Source: Parietaria judaica (taxonomy: Eukaryota; Streptophyta; Magnoliopsida; Rosales; Urticaceae). Taken from it: 64,000 nt of DNA. The first letter of the stretch is position 1, and the number at the start of each line of letters is the position of its first letter. Shown here piece after piece: positions 48,486 through 61,860 of this stretch. A model generated the notes under the pieces. It was given only the letters and a program-made list of their open reading frames with translations, ran no database searches and was not told the DNA's origin. The stretch lies in NCBI GenBank assembly GCA_954871525.1, contig OX940863.1, forward strand, positions 5,122,001-5,186,000, read 5' to 3'. The position numbers and the translations under genes were made by a program.

Positions 48486-48723
48486 CGTCGTTTTCCAGTT
48501 TGTCGTTTGCTTTCTCGTAGCCGATCAAGCTAATAATTAAAAAAGTTAACAAATCCAATCATCCAACGGTTCCAATTATTACACGTGGCATTGACTTATA
48601 TTACTTTCTCTTTCGTACGCGAATTAGAGCTCTATGTAAGAAAACTAGTTTTTCCCGTTAGTTTCCCGAGAAAATTTTTCTTTTTAATTATCCAGTTTTC
48701 GTCAGAAAAAGTAATAATAAATT

Positions 48724-50172
48724 ATGGAGCGGAGCAAAATTGGACGGAGATTCGAAGGGAAGGTGGCGATCGTGACTGCTTCCACTCAGGGAATCGGCTT
48801 CGCCATCGCCCAGCGACTCGGCCTCGAAGGCGCATCCGTAGTCATCTCCTCTCGCAAGCAGGTTTGACCGCCATTAATCCTCGAGGTTTTTTTTTTTTTT
48901 TTTTGTGGAGTCTGGTGTCTGAAGAACTAGATCGCGAAGCTCTTCTAGGTTGCGAATTAGAAAAGATTCTCGATTACGTTTTTCAGAGGAAGAAAATAGA
49001 TATATCGGTTCAGTTCTTCTCAGTTGGAGTTTTTTAATCAAGTTCCTTTTGGGTTTTGAGCGTGATGGTCAGTTTGGTTGATTCTCCAGAATAATGTGGA
49101 TGAGGCTGTTGAAGCGCTTAGGAAGCAGGGAATCGAGGCGATCGGAGTTGTATGTCACGTCGCTGCGGCCGAACAGAGGCAAAATCTCGTCAACAAGACT
49201 CTTGAGGTAATGTGTAGTTTGCTACGTATGGAAGCCCTTTTCGGTTCTTCAGTCGGAGATTGTTTACCTGAGATCATCGGCTTGAACGATACGCGTTGTT
49301 TCACTTGCAGAAATATGGGAAGATAGATGTGGTCGTGTCGAATGCTGCGGTCAACCCTTCCGTCGATTCAATCTTGGAAACCAAAGAGTCCGTCCTCGAC
49401 AAGCTATGGGACATCAATGTCAAAGCCGCTATACTCGTTCTGCAGGTAAAATATCGGGACTTGCGAAGCTAGTGATATTGCTATACTCGTTCTGAATCGT
49501 AATAAATCTGTCTAAAGGTTGATTGTCTTCATATTCAAAGTTTATTTCAATTATTCCTAGTTAGTGACGTTTTACTATCAATCTTTAAATCTCTCCCTTG
49601 ATACTGTCTCGCTAAATATCTTCACAGGCGGCAGCTCCTCATTTGAATCCGGGATCGTCTGTTGTTTTGATTTCCTCAATTGCAGGTTTCAACCCAGAAC
49701 CTGCTCTGGCAATGTACGGTGTCACAAAAACCGCCCTTCTTGGCCTCACCAAGGTGCGTTTGTGTGCGTGTAAAAATATAAATGCAAAATATGAACTTCC
49801 ATTTAAAGAGCTTTATGCCTTATGCTCTTTTTGTCTTTGCAACTTTCTAGGCGCTTGCTGCTGATATGGCACCAAAGACTCGGGTAAATTGTGTCGCCCC
49901 CGGCTTTGTCCCAACGCATTTTGCAGATTTCCTCACAAAGAATGCCGACCTTGTAAGTTTATATTCGATTTGTATACTTAACTTGCTATGAGATCAATGA
50001 GCTGATTCAGAATGTGTTGCAGAGAAAGGCCATTGAGGGTCAGAGTCTACTAAAGAAGCTCGGAACGACGGAAGACATGGCGGCCGCCGTCGCATTTTTG
50101 GCCTCCGATGAAGCTTCATACATTACCGGGGAGACTCTGGTGGTGGCTGGTGGGACACCCTCTAGACTTTGA
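48724..50172 (+). CDS. IBR1: Peroxisomal short-chain dehydrogenase/reductase, IBR1 / DHRS4 type, complete, 6 exons
   Basis: Exons 48724-48861, 49090-49206, 49311-49445, 49628-49753, 49851-49952, 50023-50172; all GT-AG, 768 bases, 255 residues. It has a classical SDR fold: cofactor loop TASTQGIG (residues 18-25), NAAVN, catalytic Ser in LISSIAG (about 146-147) and the YxxxK pair Tyr160/Lys164 in YGVTK. The C terminus is SRL, a peroxisomal targeting signal. In Arabidopsis IBR1 acts in the beta-oxidation-like conversion of indole-3-butyric acid to auxin; animal DHRS4 relatives reduce carbonyls. Length and nearly every motif agree with IBR1. The start is the ATG right before [16 protein letters not shown]. 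Confidence 0.93.
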
Positions 50173-51889
50173 TTCCTTTTTTTTACCGATCATCGATGCT
50201 CACGACTCGTGGCGAGCTCGAGTGGGGCCCATTAAAGGGGCATTTTTTTTATTGCTTTAGGAGTTTAATTATTGCAATTCTACTTACTTTAGGAATATAA
50301 TATTTTGGGTTTTTTTTAGTTTGGGGATAAGGGTTTGTAACCAAGACTATAAGTATTTATGGTTTGTAAGCAATGCTATATAATTTAATACTTTATATAT
50401 TAATATCTTATTGAGTTACATATAAATTAATAAAATATTAATTAATAATTCGATAATATAATAAATTTTGATGGTCCTGCTCCTGCCATTATTAGTTTAT
50501 AAATTATTTATTGTATTTGTTTATTAAAAAGTTCTCTTGTTCTTGTTTTTATGTTTTTAAAAATGTATTTGTTCGTTCTGATGCATGTGAGAATAGTTTA
50601 TTCTCTGTTAGTAAGTTTTTATGTTTTATTTTTACCACAATTTTTTCCTTAGACATAAATGGCAATTACTTTAATAAACTCGAAAAATGTTTGCAGAGAC
50701 AAGCAAATATTAATTCTGTAGAAAAGAATAATTAAGTCACGATACTCATATTTGTATGTATATTTGACTCCACCGGTCATCTTCGGGCGTGGGATACAAA
50801 CTCTGACTTCGTGGTTATCATCTTTAAATTCAGAAGAAGAAAAAAAATGGAATACATGAACGTATACAAAATATGACAAGCGTCATTTGACAAATTGGTC
50901 AAACATTTCACAAGGAGCACAAGTAAACGGGACAAACGACATAGTTAATTAGTGAAGTGTGTTCTCGTTGTTCATCTCCACAAACTAACCTTCGTACTCT
51001 TTGCTCACGAAGAGATCTTCAAGCACTTATGGAAAAATGGCAGAAGAGAGCCATGAGAATAAAACCCTTCTCTATTCTTAACGGTAACACTAAGTTGTAG
51101 CCATTGATCTAACTCAAATATATATCTCGTGTAATAAATCAAGCACAAAATAACATATGAAAGCAGCCTTTCTAAATTGAGAAAATTAAAGACTGCAGTA
51201 AAGTAGAATTTTAAGTACATTAATATTTTAAACCGTACTAAAGTACAACTTGAGTGCATTGATGATTGAAATAATAATAGAAAATAAAAAACTTGGTCTA
51301 TGTCGTCCCAATTAAGGTACAATTTGAGTAAATTTGTCACTTTGAACTCTAATAAATCATGGATAGATCTCTCTTTCTCAATCCCAAAACAAAATTAGAA
51401 ATTATTCAGTAAGAGAAATGGATTTGGATCACAAACATACACATTTAGAACATATTAAGTGGAAAAAGAGCTCAAAAAAATACTTGCTTAACTTTTAGGT
51501 ACTAAATTTAGCACAAGCAAAAATTTAATTCCTAACCCTTTATAGGGCATTTCACTATGAGTTTATGTACATTAAAATAAACCAAAAAAAAAACAGAACC
51601 TCTCTTTTTTCATACAACTTGTTGCTTCCTCAGAGGTCAACTTCTCTGTCGTTCCGATTCCTTTTCCACTTTTCTTAATAAATAAAATCAACAACTCTTG
51701 CATCATACTTTACTCACAGTTCAATACGTGATCTATCTCAAGCCTTCTCTCTCTGCATCATCTCTTCAATTTACACAGCTCCACGCAGGTCGTTTCCTGC
51801 GGGCCCGGCACCCCGGAAATATTTACTTGCAGCAACCAAACCAGCTCAAACGACATGACCGTGGAAACTACTTATAGCGGTTTTTCTTT
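50173..51889. other. Intergenic region between convergent genes
   Basis: 3' UTRs of IBR1 and the At1g16860-like gene plus AT-rich spacer. The open frames at 50511-51340 are low-complexity and show no known protein. Confidence 0.5.
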
Positions 51890-54375
51890 TTATACCGGAA
51901 TTACATCGGCGTTCTGGTTATCCTCGCACGTCAAAATGAGACCTTCGACGTAGGTCGGGAGGAGGCATCGCGACCATTGACAGCCTGTCGATACTGGCTC
52001 TGCTGACGGGACGATCATTAGAACGTTGTCGTGGCGCCTCACGACCCCCATCACGCTCACTGTGCTTCCTTCTTTGATGTAACTGAACAAGAAAATGCAT
52101 TCCATTGGTCAAAGAAAAAAAAAAGTAAGTCGGTCAAATTTCAAGCCATGTGCAATGTAAGTAAATAAATTTAAAGCCATGAATTGCAAAAAGTTATGAA
52201 TTTGACGAAATCGTGTTAAAAGTTGAGAGCTCTTGGGGAGAAATTACTAGAAAAAGTTTAGCAGGGAAATTGCAGGAACACGATAAGTTAAAGGGGAATG
52301 ATTGACGATTAATCTTTATATAATACACAGATGACTTAACATACCCTTCTTTGAGGCGCATTATTCGGTCATCGCTGGAGAGCTTGCGGTCGGCTAGCCA
52401 GCTTATGAAGCCTGGAGAGAGCTCTTTCTTTTCCTCTGTGATATCCACTACAGTGGCTGGCTTCACGAACGGTGCAACCTTAGCTCCATAGCCAACTTTG
52501 ACAAGAGCTCTTAACCCGGATTGGAAATCCGAGATGTAAAAGTCTGCCACGTATTTCTGTTCACATCGGAAACAAACTCGCTTTTTATCATTGAGATTTT
52601 AAAACAAGACGAAACTCGAGAAGTTTTTAGAGCTACTCCTTATTAAGGTCATCCATGGATTATAATCTTCATTTCTCATCAACCAAATGATGATAAAATG
52701 TACATTAAGAAGTATAGATAAAACTGCATCGTTTCAATTTTGTGATCACGTATAGGACTAAGATAATCTCAAATACAGTTAGGAACATGACTGACCTCGG
52801 AGTGCCTTGTTCCCCAAGAGAAACAGCGGTGTTTAGGGTTCGCAGACTTTCCACCCCATCCTTTGTATTCATACAACTCTGTTGAAACGTACACGCACCG
52901 AGGCACTCGTTGGTACGACGATTCCAACGGAATACTGCCGCACGTGACAACCTACAAAAGACGAGATGTTAATGACAGTCTGTGAAACGACAACCAAACG
53001 ACCAGTAATTTAATTCATACTGTTAAGAGATATTTGAACACTTATATGACCATATTTACCAGCAAATAAAAAATTGTCACCGAAATCTAGTTGGATTTAG
53101 CACCGAAAGACCATTTTAACCAAAGCCGCTCAAGAAATTCTAATCAGATCGCATTAGATCTAAAGAAGCAAACACAGTTCTGGAGACTAAGTGAAAAATA
53201 CATCCCAAATTACACACAAAAACTGTGAAATCAAAATAAAGAACTTTTCAACCACCTTTCCACTTCAGATATACTCATACACACGTGATACATCATACAC
53301 ACAATGAATCTCACACATGAACAACCAAACATGTGAAACAAAAGTAGATTAAACCAAATATATTATCAAGAAATGTCAACAAAAAGAAAAATGGAATCCC
53401 AACCATATCAATATCTCTTTCAGAATCTGAATCAGTCGTTCCAAGCATATAACAAACAAACCCATTTCAAAATCAGTCAATTCCATCTTTCTAGCTAGAA
53501 GAAAGCAACATATTATCCAAATACAAAGCTCATACTAAACCCAATTACTATATAATGGTGAATATATGTATATGTGTGTGTGTGTATGTATCGAAAATGG
53601 AGTGAATAAGCATTACCCCGGTGACTTTGACGTACTGGCCATCAGTGGCGCCTCTGAGCTCCGCATCAGGATACCTCGTCACAAACCCTAGCATACCTTT
53701 CTTGGCCCAGAAGTAATTCCAGAGCGCCGCCGCCACAATCAGCGCCACGACTCCGGCCACCGCCACGAGAATCACGCCCTTCTTCACGGCCACCATGAGG
53801 AACGCGCCGACCAGGAGCCCCATCGCCACCACCACCAGGAACACCCACACCACCGCCTTCGAAACCCTAAACCCCACCCTCACGCCCTCGCCCAGGCTCG
53901 TCACCGCCGTGCCGTACACCGCCTTCCCCGCCGAGCTCGGCGCCGACTCCGCCTGCGCAGCCGCGCCGGCGACGGGGCCGGATCCGGATCTCCGGCTGCC
54001 GGACGAGCCGAGCGGACCGGAGGTGATAAGCCCCGTGGGGTGGAGAGGGACGCCAATCGGACCCGAGGACTTCTTCGGCATTGGGCCCGAGCCGGAGGCG
54101 TGCTTGGGGATCGGGCCGGAGTTCGGGCCGGATCGGACGGATCCGCTGTTGTGCTGGGAGGAAGAGGAGGCGCGGGAGGAGACGCCGGGGCCGGCGCCGG
54201 CGAGGACGGGGATGTCGAACATTTTGCCGAGCTCGCCGGACTTCTTGATGTCGCCGCCGGTGTACGGCACGGCGCGCGACCCCATTGTCGGCGCTCGCTC
54301 CTTGGTCTGCTGCTCGGGCCGACCCGAGACGTAGAGGCCGCTGCTCAGCTGGTGCGACGGTATTCGCGTCGCCAT
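51890..54375 (-). CDS. Uncharacterized membrane protein At1g16860-like, complete, 4 exons
   Basis: Exons on the minus strand: 53617-54375, 52796-52951, 52345-52556, 51890-52082; all GT-AG, 1320 bases, 439 residues. This plant-specific family (At1g16860, At1g78880) has been labelled ubiquitin-specific protease C19-related, but I see no Cys/His protease motif. It has a long low-complexity N terminus rich in Gly, Ser and Pro (SGPNSGPIPK, SGSGPMPKKSSGP), starting MATRIPSHQLSSGLYVSGRPEQ. Two adjacent transmembrane helices follow (about 174-197 and 200-223). A conserved soluble domain covers the rest (VTGVVTCGSIPLESSYQ, CVYVSTELYEY, HRCFSWGTRHSE, KYVADFYISDFQSG). Biochemical role unknown. Exon 1 is very GC-rich compared with the rest. 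Confidence 0.88.
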
Positions 54376-54588
54376 TTTCGCCTGTTGCAGAGTCGCAGAC
54401 AGTATCAGAGGAGAGGAGAGGAGAGGAGAGAGAGAGAGTGTTCGTGTGTTGGTGAAGATGGTGAATGTGGAGTTTGATGGAAATGGAGATGAAACAAGAA
54501 TAAAAAAGTTCGGTATAATGACGAAAATAGGCCGCGCTTTATTTTTATATTTTAAATAATTAAAAATAAAAACCTATGCAGTATGTAT

Positions 54589-55579
54589 CAAGGTGTCAAA
54601 TTTCGGGAATTTCGGTCGAAATTCGGGTCGGCTTTCGTTTTGCAGAGAACACCGAAACGACAATCCTACCGTTTCGCTGTTGTTTTACCATTTTTCGGGA
54701 AATTCGGAACGACTTTCGTTTGGCATGCCTCTTGTCGTTTTTACTCATAAAACTGGCGAAAAATGACTTGAATTTCGAAAAAAATTAAACTATTGGTAGA
54801 TTTCGGCAAAAATACCAATTAAATTTTTAATTCCACCCCACCCCACCCCGTCCCGGCCGGATGGCGGCGGCGCGCGCGGTAGTACATTTGTGTGAGTCCT
54901 CCCCCATCCACAAAATCTTATGACCCTAAGGGCCCAAGCCCTTGTCCCTAATATTTGGTATATAAACATCACCAAACTCTTATTATCTATCAATGTGGGA
55001 CTTTTGTTATTCAACTAATATCACACATTCACACTTAACATACACTTCACCTAATAAATTAACTTAATATTATACACTTCAAATAATATTATACACTTAA
55101 CATACATATACACTTAATATATAATATTATATTCTTCAACTAATAATAAATTTGTTAACATACATACACAATTTACATGCATATTCACTTATTATAACAC
55201 ACTTAACATATTCACTTCACATAATAATTTGACTTAATATTATACACTTCAACTAATAATGTGATTTTACATTATACATTTCACACCTACATATTTAAGT
55301 TACAAATGTGTTTTGTTGTATACAATTATGTCTTGTATTTATTAAATATGTAGTTTTGAACCTATATAAATATCATGTTTAAATACTAAAGAAAAATTTA
55401 CAGAATATCCGTCGGCATATCCATCGGCAAGCGGTATGCCCATTCGAAAAATTCGGTAAATCCGGTAAACGATATGCCCTTTTTTTTACCATTTGCCCAT
55501 CGACATACCCATCGGCAAGCGATATATCCGTAAAACAAAAAATTCGAAACGAAAACGGCAAGCGGCATTTTAAACCTTG
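54589..55579. mobile_element. Non-autonomous hAT-type element (991 bp)
   Basis: It starts CAAGGTGTCAAATTTCGG and ends GGCATTTTAAACCTTG, with an exact 8-bp target duplication GTATGTAT at 54581-54588 and 55580-55587. Both subterminal regions carry TCGGGAAATTCGG / CGATATGCCC-type short repeats. The middle contains a C-rich run (CACCCCACCCC, about 54834-54850) and AT-rich DNA with repeated ACTTAATATTATACACTTC units. No transposase. It lies about 200 bases upstream of the At1g16860-like gene's ATG. Confidence 0.88.
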
Positions 55580-55587
55580 GTATGTAT

Positions 55588-58385
55588 GTACTCCCGTCTC
55601 CCGCTATCTTCACATTTCAGAATAAAGTTCTTACATAATGTATTCAATTATTTTGAATATAACTTTTAAAAAAATTATTGGCTAAAATATTAATGTTATT
55701 GGTTTGTAATATTTTTTTTTTTTTGTGGTGAAAATCTTATGTGGATTTTATTGTAAATAATTTTTCATGGTGATAATTCTTAAATTATTATTTTATTAGT
55801 TCTCGTCTATTGTTTTCGTTCAGTACCTATGCGTTAAAATTAATAATATAAATATTTTTATCACTAGAAAAACAATATGAATATTTTCGTCACTAATATT
55901 TCTATTTTTGACACATGTTCATACTTAAGTGAAGCGCCGTGTATGTACTTATTGAGACAATTGATAAAAGCTAACAAAATAATATTTTTAAAACTTCCAC
56001 CGCTAAAAATATAACATAAAATCTTATTTATATCAATGTCAATAACATAAATATTTTGTCACTAATTCGTTTAATTTTTAATATCAATTGTGTATTTCAT
56101 CTTACCTTTTATTGATTATCATCTACGCAAATAAAAGGTATTGAATGAACATAATTTAACAGCCAAATGTATTATGGGACGTTTTTATTAAATAAAAAAG
56201 TATACAAGAAATAAATAGTGACATATTTCTCCTAAAGTATTAACTATTAAATAATCTGTTAGTACATTACAGTCTACGTGTCACTTCAAAATAAGAATAA
56301 AAAAATTGATCCTAAATTAATAGTCCCCACTGGCACCCACTATCATATTAAACATGTTTGGTTTATTTAATTAAGTTAAATATTTATTAAAATATTCACT
56401 CTGACAAGTGACTGAGAATCCAGTGCATAAATAAGATCAAACTTTACTAAAAAGTCCCTCGCGACATGTCATCGTCGAATTACTTAAACGGGTCCCACAC
56501 AAGAGTTGGCGTTTTGGGCCCTACTCTCCTACAGCCTACGCAACCTAGATCCGCTTTCGATGATGATGATCCAACGGACGAGATTCATTAGGCGTCTTGA
56601 GTGGAGGATCGGACGGATGAAATTGCGTGGAGCTCCAATAATTTCTTTGGCGGAGGAATTTAATTCGCGAGGGTTAAGTGGGACCCACTTGTCGTTTTGA
56701 GCTCCGAGGCACTGGTAGATCCACTGTCCACGTCAGCATCCACAAGTGGAACGACCCATGTACACTCTCACTAAACTACACTGCCAAATATTTGCCTAGT
56801 TTTTGTGGGACCGTTTTTATTTATTTGCTTTATTTCCTATTTAGTAGCAATAAATTAGATTGGTTTTTACTTAATAGTTATTTATTACTATTTTTGTCGA
56901 AGGTTTTGCATCGCGGTGAAAATGACGGAATCAATAAAATATAAAGACAAAAAAATTACCATTTCTGAATTGGATTTTGGGTGAAAAACCCCGCATCCGT
57001 TTCTATGTCGATGAGTAATTTTTTTCAAGAAGAAAAAAATCTACATCTGTATTCACAATCTAATTTTTTAAATAAAATTTTCAATTCGAATATTTTCTAT
57101 TTTGGGTATTGTTTTTCCCTTAATACTTTAGTATACATTTCGGGAACATGGTTAAGACCTTTTTTTTTAAACAAAGGTTAAGACCTATTATTTATTGGCA
57201 CATATGTGATTTGTCTCTATATTGGTGGCAATTGGCAATTGGCAATTGGCAATAAGTTGAATTTGTACCCTTGTGATGTACAATTTGTTTTTCATCTTTT
57301 TATTTTTGGCTGAAAAATAAAGAGGTTATTGATCATGAGTAAAAAAAAATACAACTAAAATGTGTGAGTAAAAAAAATACAACTAAAATGGCTGAAAAAT
57401 ATAATGCTAATTTTTAAGTAATGGGGTTTTACTTTAATATGCCAAGAAGTAGAAATGGGGCAGCCAGGTAGAGGTAGTGACAATATTACTAGGAGGGAAG
57501 GGCAGTATTGGAATTTACATTTGAGATGGGTCGGTCGGTGGAGAAGCAGAACCTTTTTTTTTTAGCGTAGTAGTAGAAAAGGACGAAAATATCCCTGTCC
57601 CGAAAAGAGAACAAGATACAAAAACAGTTCAAAAACAATAAAAATACAGCCACTCTTTGTCTGTGGCGCGTGACAAGCACTTTCCCTTTATATATTTTTT
57701 TTACTCAATAGCAATCTCTTAGATAAGTGACTACAATTAATTAAAATATCAAATTATATAATACGAACGGTAATTAAAATTAGTATTGACCGAACTGATT
57801 TATTAGTGTCTTCACTTTCGTATTGTGTATTAAAGAGCTTGAACTTTGGAATTTAAAAAAACTATTAACATGTTTCATACATGTTTACATATCCAATTAC
57901 TTAGTTATAATCTTAAATAAGTGACTAAAATATAAATTTATAGTACGAATTGCAATAAAAATGAGTATTATATATAATGAGTATTAGCAAAATCTCAATC
58001 ACAAATTACGAGATATTATCCTCAAGATGGAAGATGGCTTATCTTTTGATGAGGTGTGTATATTTGCTAATCATGTTGCGGGATATATGAACTTTGAGGA
58101 ACAAATTTATCCATGAAAAGCGTAAATTAGCTCTAACAAATGTGTCTAAAAGACCCGTGTTGGACTTTCATGACTATGATTTGTTTTAGTAGTGCTTGAT
58201 ATGAGATAGTATTGACCTATAATCTTAGTCCCGACCTCCAACATATCAATTGAAACTAAAAATAGATGTTGCATATAAGGAATCAAGCTCGACCTTCATG
58301 ATGATCATTTGTATCAACAACTTCAGTGGTCAGTTCGTAACGACATTCAGTTGCTCCAGAGCTGCAAAACACTCGGCGATTCGCA
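55588..58385. other. Gene-poor intergenic region
   Basis: AT-rich spacer. Notable only for a slightly GC-richer patch at 56460-56770 with no recognisable frame and four tandem GGCAATT units at about 57229-57256. No supported gene. Confidence 0.5.
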
Positions 58386-58478
58386 AATCGCGAAGGTTTA
58401 AAGTTCATTTGTAGACTCAGTTTTATACCGGGAATCGCGAAGGTTTAAAGTTCATTTGTAGACTCAGTTTTATACCAT
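58386..58478. repeat. Tandem duplication of about 46 bases
   Basis: AATCGCGAAGGTTTAAAGTT to AGTTTTATACC occurs twice in a row with no visible difference, separated by GGG. A recent local duplication. Confidence 0.9.
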
Positions 58479-59554
58479 GTTGTTCAGACTCAACTGATGA
58501 GTCATACTCTATAGAGATTATAAGCCTTGTTATAAGAAAATGAGAGATTACTATTGAGTATGATCACATTTGTGAATGATATTTTGTCGAGAAGTTCATT
58601 TTCTCAGATGCGGATCTCGTTTGTCAAAAGAATGGGGAACTCAGTGGCTCACTCATTGCCTTGCTAGCTATTTTTTTCTTGCTTCATACTTTCTTAGTTT
58701 GAACTTTGAACAATCTCTCATTTGTATTTATGACTTTTTAATAATGGATTTTTGGCTTTTACCTTATAAAGACTTTTTTTTTTTAATAAAATAATATTTT
58801 TTAAACAAAATATCTGATAAACGCATGTTGCTAACGCATAACTTGCACGATTGCAAACTTGTTGGGTTGAAGTTACATATAGCTCTTGTCTCGATTTGAT
58901 CCCAAAAGATAAGATTAAAAAAAATATATTCTATGTGCTTCAAGAATCGTATCTATTTCAATTTTCACTCTGATTTTTTCGTTTCAAAAATTAATTTTTG
59001 TAACAATATTGTAATAAGGGACGGGCTACCAATATAACTTGTTTTTTTTCTTCAATAATAATAAAAAAAACACTCAACTTATTAATAAAGAAAATTAAAT
59101 TTTTGATAGTTCACTCATCAAGAATAAAACAAGTAGAATAATAACATATTTGCAAAAATAAAATAAAAAGAACTATATGATATAACACAATTTTCAAACA
59201 CTTTTAAAGAAGAATTACAGTTAAAGAGTGTCTTTAACGAGGATAGCTTGTATTGTTGATATAAAGTTTTTGTCGGAATATGTAGACCGATTATTTTAAG
59301 CAATTTCGTTCACAAAGCAAAGCATGACGAAAGTCAAAACCATATTACTACTAGGATGTAAGGTTATTTTTTTTTTCTTTTCCACGAAGCTTTATCTTCG
59401 ATTCAAATCATCTGACATATTATTATTATTATTTTTTAAATATTTTTATATGCGTTTATTTTGGTTCCAATTTAATTATTTTAATGATAACCAATGCTTG
59501 TCTTTTTTTTTCTTCACTGAACCTTCCATTGATTTACTGAACCTTCCATTAAAA
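58479..59554. other. Intergenic spacer
   Basis: AT-rich sequence; the open frames are short and unrecognised. Confidence 0.5.
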
Positions 59555-59860
59555 TCAGAGAGTAAATTCCCTCTTAACAAGGTGTACAAGCCAATTTGGA
59601 CATTCGTCCGATGAAAAATCCAAGAGTAAAACGGATAGACGGGTCTTGACTAGACAATTAGCCACCTCGTTGCAAGTCCTAGGAATCCATCGGCACCTAA
59701 CGTGCGGACTTACCGATCCTAACAATGTGATGATACGAGCGATGATTGGTCCTTGGAGGCTATTGAGTTGTCCTTCGTTAACGAGACGGGTCGCGCAAAG
59801 GCAATCGGTCTCGATTTCCGAGATAGACCAACCCCGGGATCGAGCAAACTCTTTGATCAT
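59555..59860 (-). pseudogene. RNase H-like (RVT_3) fragment
   Basis: A 101-residue frame with RSRGWSISEIETDCLCATRLVN, then IIARIITLLGS, and WIPRTCNEVANCLVK. This matches the C-terminal RNase H-like domain found in plant LINE-derived proteins: the ETD acidic motif, and the R.CN..A..L block where an (R/N)xxNxxAHxLA motif is usual. The first part of the domain is missing, and no reverse transcriptase is seen nearby. Most likely a remnant of a non-LTR retrotransposon. Confidence 0.65.
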
Positions 59861-61403
59861 TATTTAAGTAATAAAATTAGAAGAAAAAAAAATGACAATT
59901 TTTGCACTTCTAATACAAACAACAAAATTAACACAAAAGTGGTGACTTCAGATTGAAGATGGTCCACAAATAAATTAGATGGTAAAAACATCAAATTATT
60001 TAACTTTGAAAAAAAAATTCAGGCAATAATTGGAAGCTTATGAGTTGGGTATATTTAATTGATAAAGTTACATATTAAGGTCCAATTAAGCATAAAGAAA
60101 TTTAGTGGTTTCACATTCACTTTCACTAATTTAAGAAATATATGACGTACGGAAAATCAATAATTGATATAAGCATATCACACGTGTCATTGTCATAGGT
60201 TTTATTTAAAGTTAAATATTAGTGTCGGTTTATCAATTCTTCCAAAAGTTAACCTGACGCTTTAAAAAAAAAAAAAGTAAATTTTTCTACTGAAAGTTTA
60301 TATAAACCTTAATATGTTACCGTAGTAATATATATAAGTTTTTTTTAAGATATAAAATTGTAAAAAAAAAAGTAGCACATTTTTTTTTTTTTGAAAGCCA
60401 AAATAAAAGCCTTTTCAAACGCCTACTTAGATTGATTTTTCAAGGTAGTAAGCAAGAAAAAAATGCACACTCATGTGAATACGTCAAAAAAATAGTTAAA
60501 GTAGTAATTTGATTTTGAAATATATTATTAATATTGTCTATTATGTATACTACTTCCTAATTAGGTAACTATTACTTTCTAATTATCCCCGATTCAGGGA
60601 ACTCCATGGCTAATCATTGCTAAGAAGTCAACGTAGTATAATGACACACTTTCCAAAAAATGTCTTAATTCCACATCGCTTTCGGATCTTAAAAAAAATA
60701 AAATTAAAATAAAGTGCTTAAAATTTCATTTTTGGGTTTGCCAATTAAACTAAAAAATTGCATGCTTTTGGCTTATGTTAATTAATCATAAGTTATCTTT
60801 TGCCTTTTTATGTATGCATGGGAAAATAACGTTCATACTTAATTCTAATCACGCACTTTTCCGTTATTATTTTTATCTTCTTAATACTTATATTATTTTG
60901 CCCATCATCGTCCTCTTTTCTAATTATTTGAATTCGGTCATAAATTTATAAATATGCAGATGAGACGAAAATAATTCGCCATAAATGTCAAATGTGATGA
61001 AGAAACCATTTCTATAATAATATAAAATGCTTTAATATATATAAGAAATTTGTGTTTGACATCAAAATTGTCGGTAGAGCAACTTGGTCCCCTCGCTTGA
61101 GTGGTTCAGGTTTTATTAATCTTATTAAACAATTTAGTATAAGCTTCCAAGCTCATAGCCTTACGTCATTTGATTAGTGACCACTTCTTTTAGTCCAACT
61201 TTTTATTTTAGTGCATTTCTTATTAGATTTTTTGCAAACATCTCCATAATATTTAAAAAATTAGCAAATTACCCAACTCGTTAATAATGATGAAAATAGT
61301 ATATTTTGCACATATGTCATACTACTTACTCGAATGTACTTTGATTATAAAGTATCAAACAATACCAAAATTCTTAAGACTAATATGAGAATTAATGATT
61401 AGT
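59861..61403. other. Gene-poor intergenic region
   Basis: AT-rich DNA without a recognisable gene. Confidence 0.5.
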
Positions 61404-61411
61404 TATTAAAA

Positions 61412-61852
61412 GGGAAACTTGCAAAAATGACTAAAAAAAAAAAAAACACCATAATTCAACTTTTAAACTCATATTAAAAAAATACATAATTTTAAACTTT
61501 GTCCAATTTAAGACATTTTTACTCTTGATTAACATTGGGGAGGTTGTATGATTAACATTCTTGGGACAATTTCTAATGATCCTTGGGGACAGTAATTTGA
61601 ATTTAGGGGACAATTTTTGGTAATTTAGGGACAGTTTTCTGGGCAATTTTGTAGGAGGTTGTATGAGTAAGATTCTTGGGACAGTTTCTTCAAATTTTGG
61701 GGACAGTTTTTGATAATTTAGGGACAGTTTATGAATTAATTAATCAGGGGTAAAAATGTCTTAAATTGGACAAAGTTTAGAATTATGTATTTTTTAATAT
61801 GAGTTTAAAAGTTGAATTATGGTGTTTTTTTAGCCATTTTTGCAAGTTTCCC
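61412..61852. mobile_element. TIR element with GGGAAACTTGCAAAAATG ends (441 bp)
   Basis: The left end (GGGAAACTTGCAAAAATGAC, then CACCATAATTCAACTTTTAA and TTAAACTTTGTCCAATTTAAG) is repeated inverted at the right end, giving arms of about 120 bases. The flanks are both TATTAAAA (61404-61411 and 61853-61860), an 8-bp match; a 9-bp Mutator-type duplication cannot be excluded. The centre holds two direct repeats of about 100 bases with GGGGACAGTTTT motifs. No coding capacity. Confidence 0.85.
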
Positions 61853-61860
61853 TATTAAAA

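Noticed and set aside
53666..54477. Rightward and other-frame open frames of up to 179 codons over exon 1 of the At1g16860-like gene
   Set aside because: Low-complexity GC-rich coding sequence leaves all frames open; only the minus-strand frame has family motifs and continues through spliced exons.
56506..56944. Open frames in the 56.5-56.9 kb patch
   Set aside because: No domain, no splice partners and no clear promoter; probably non-coding.
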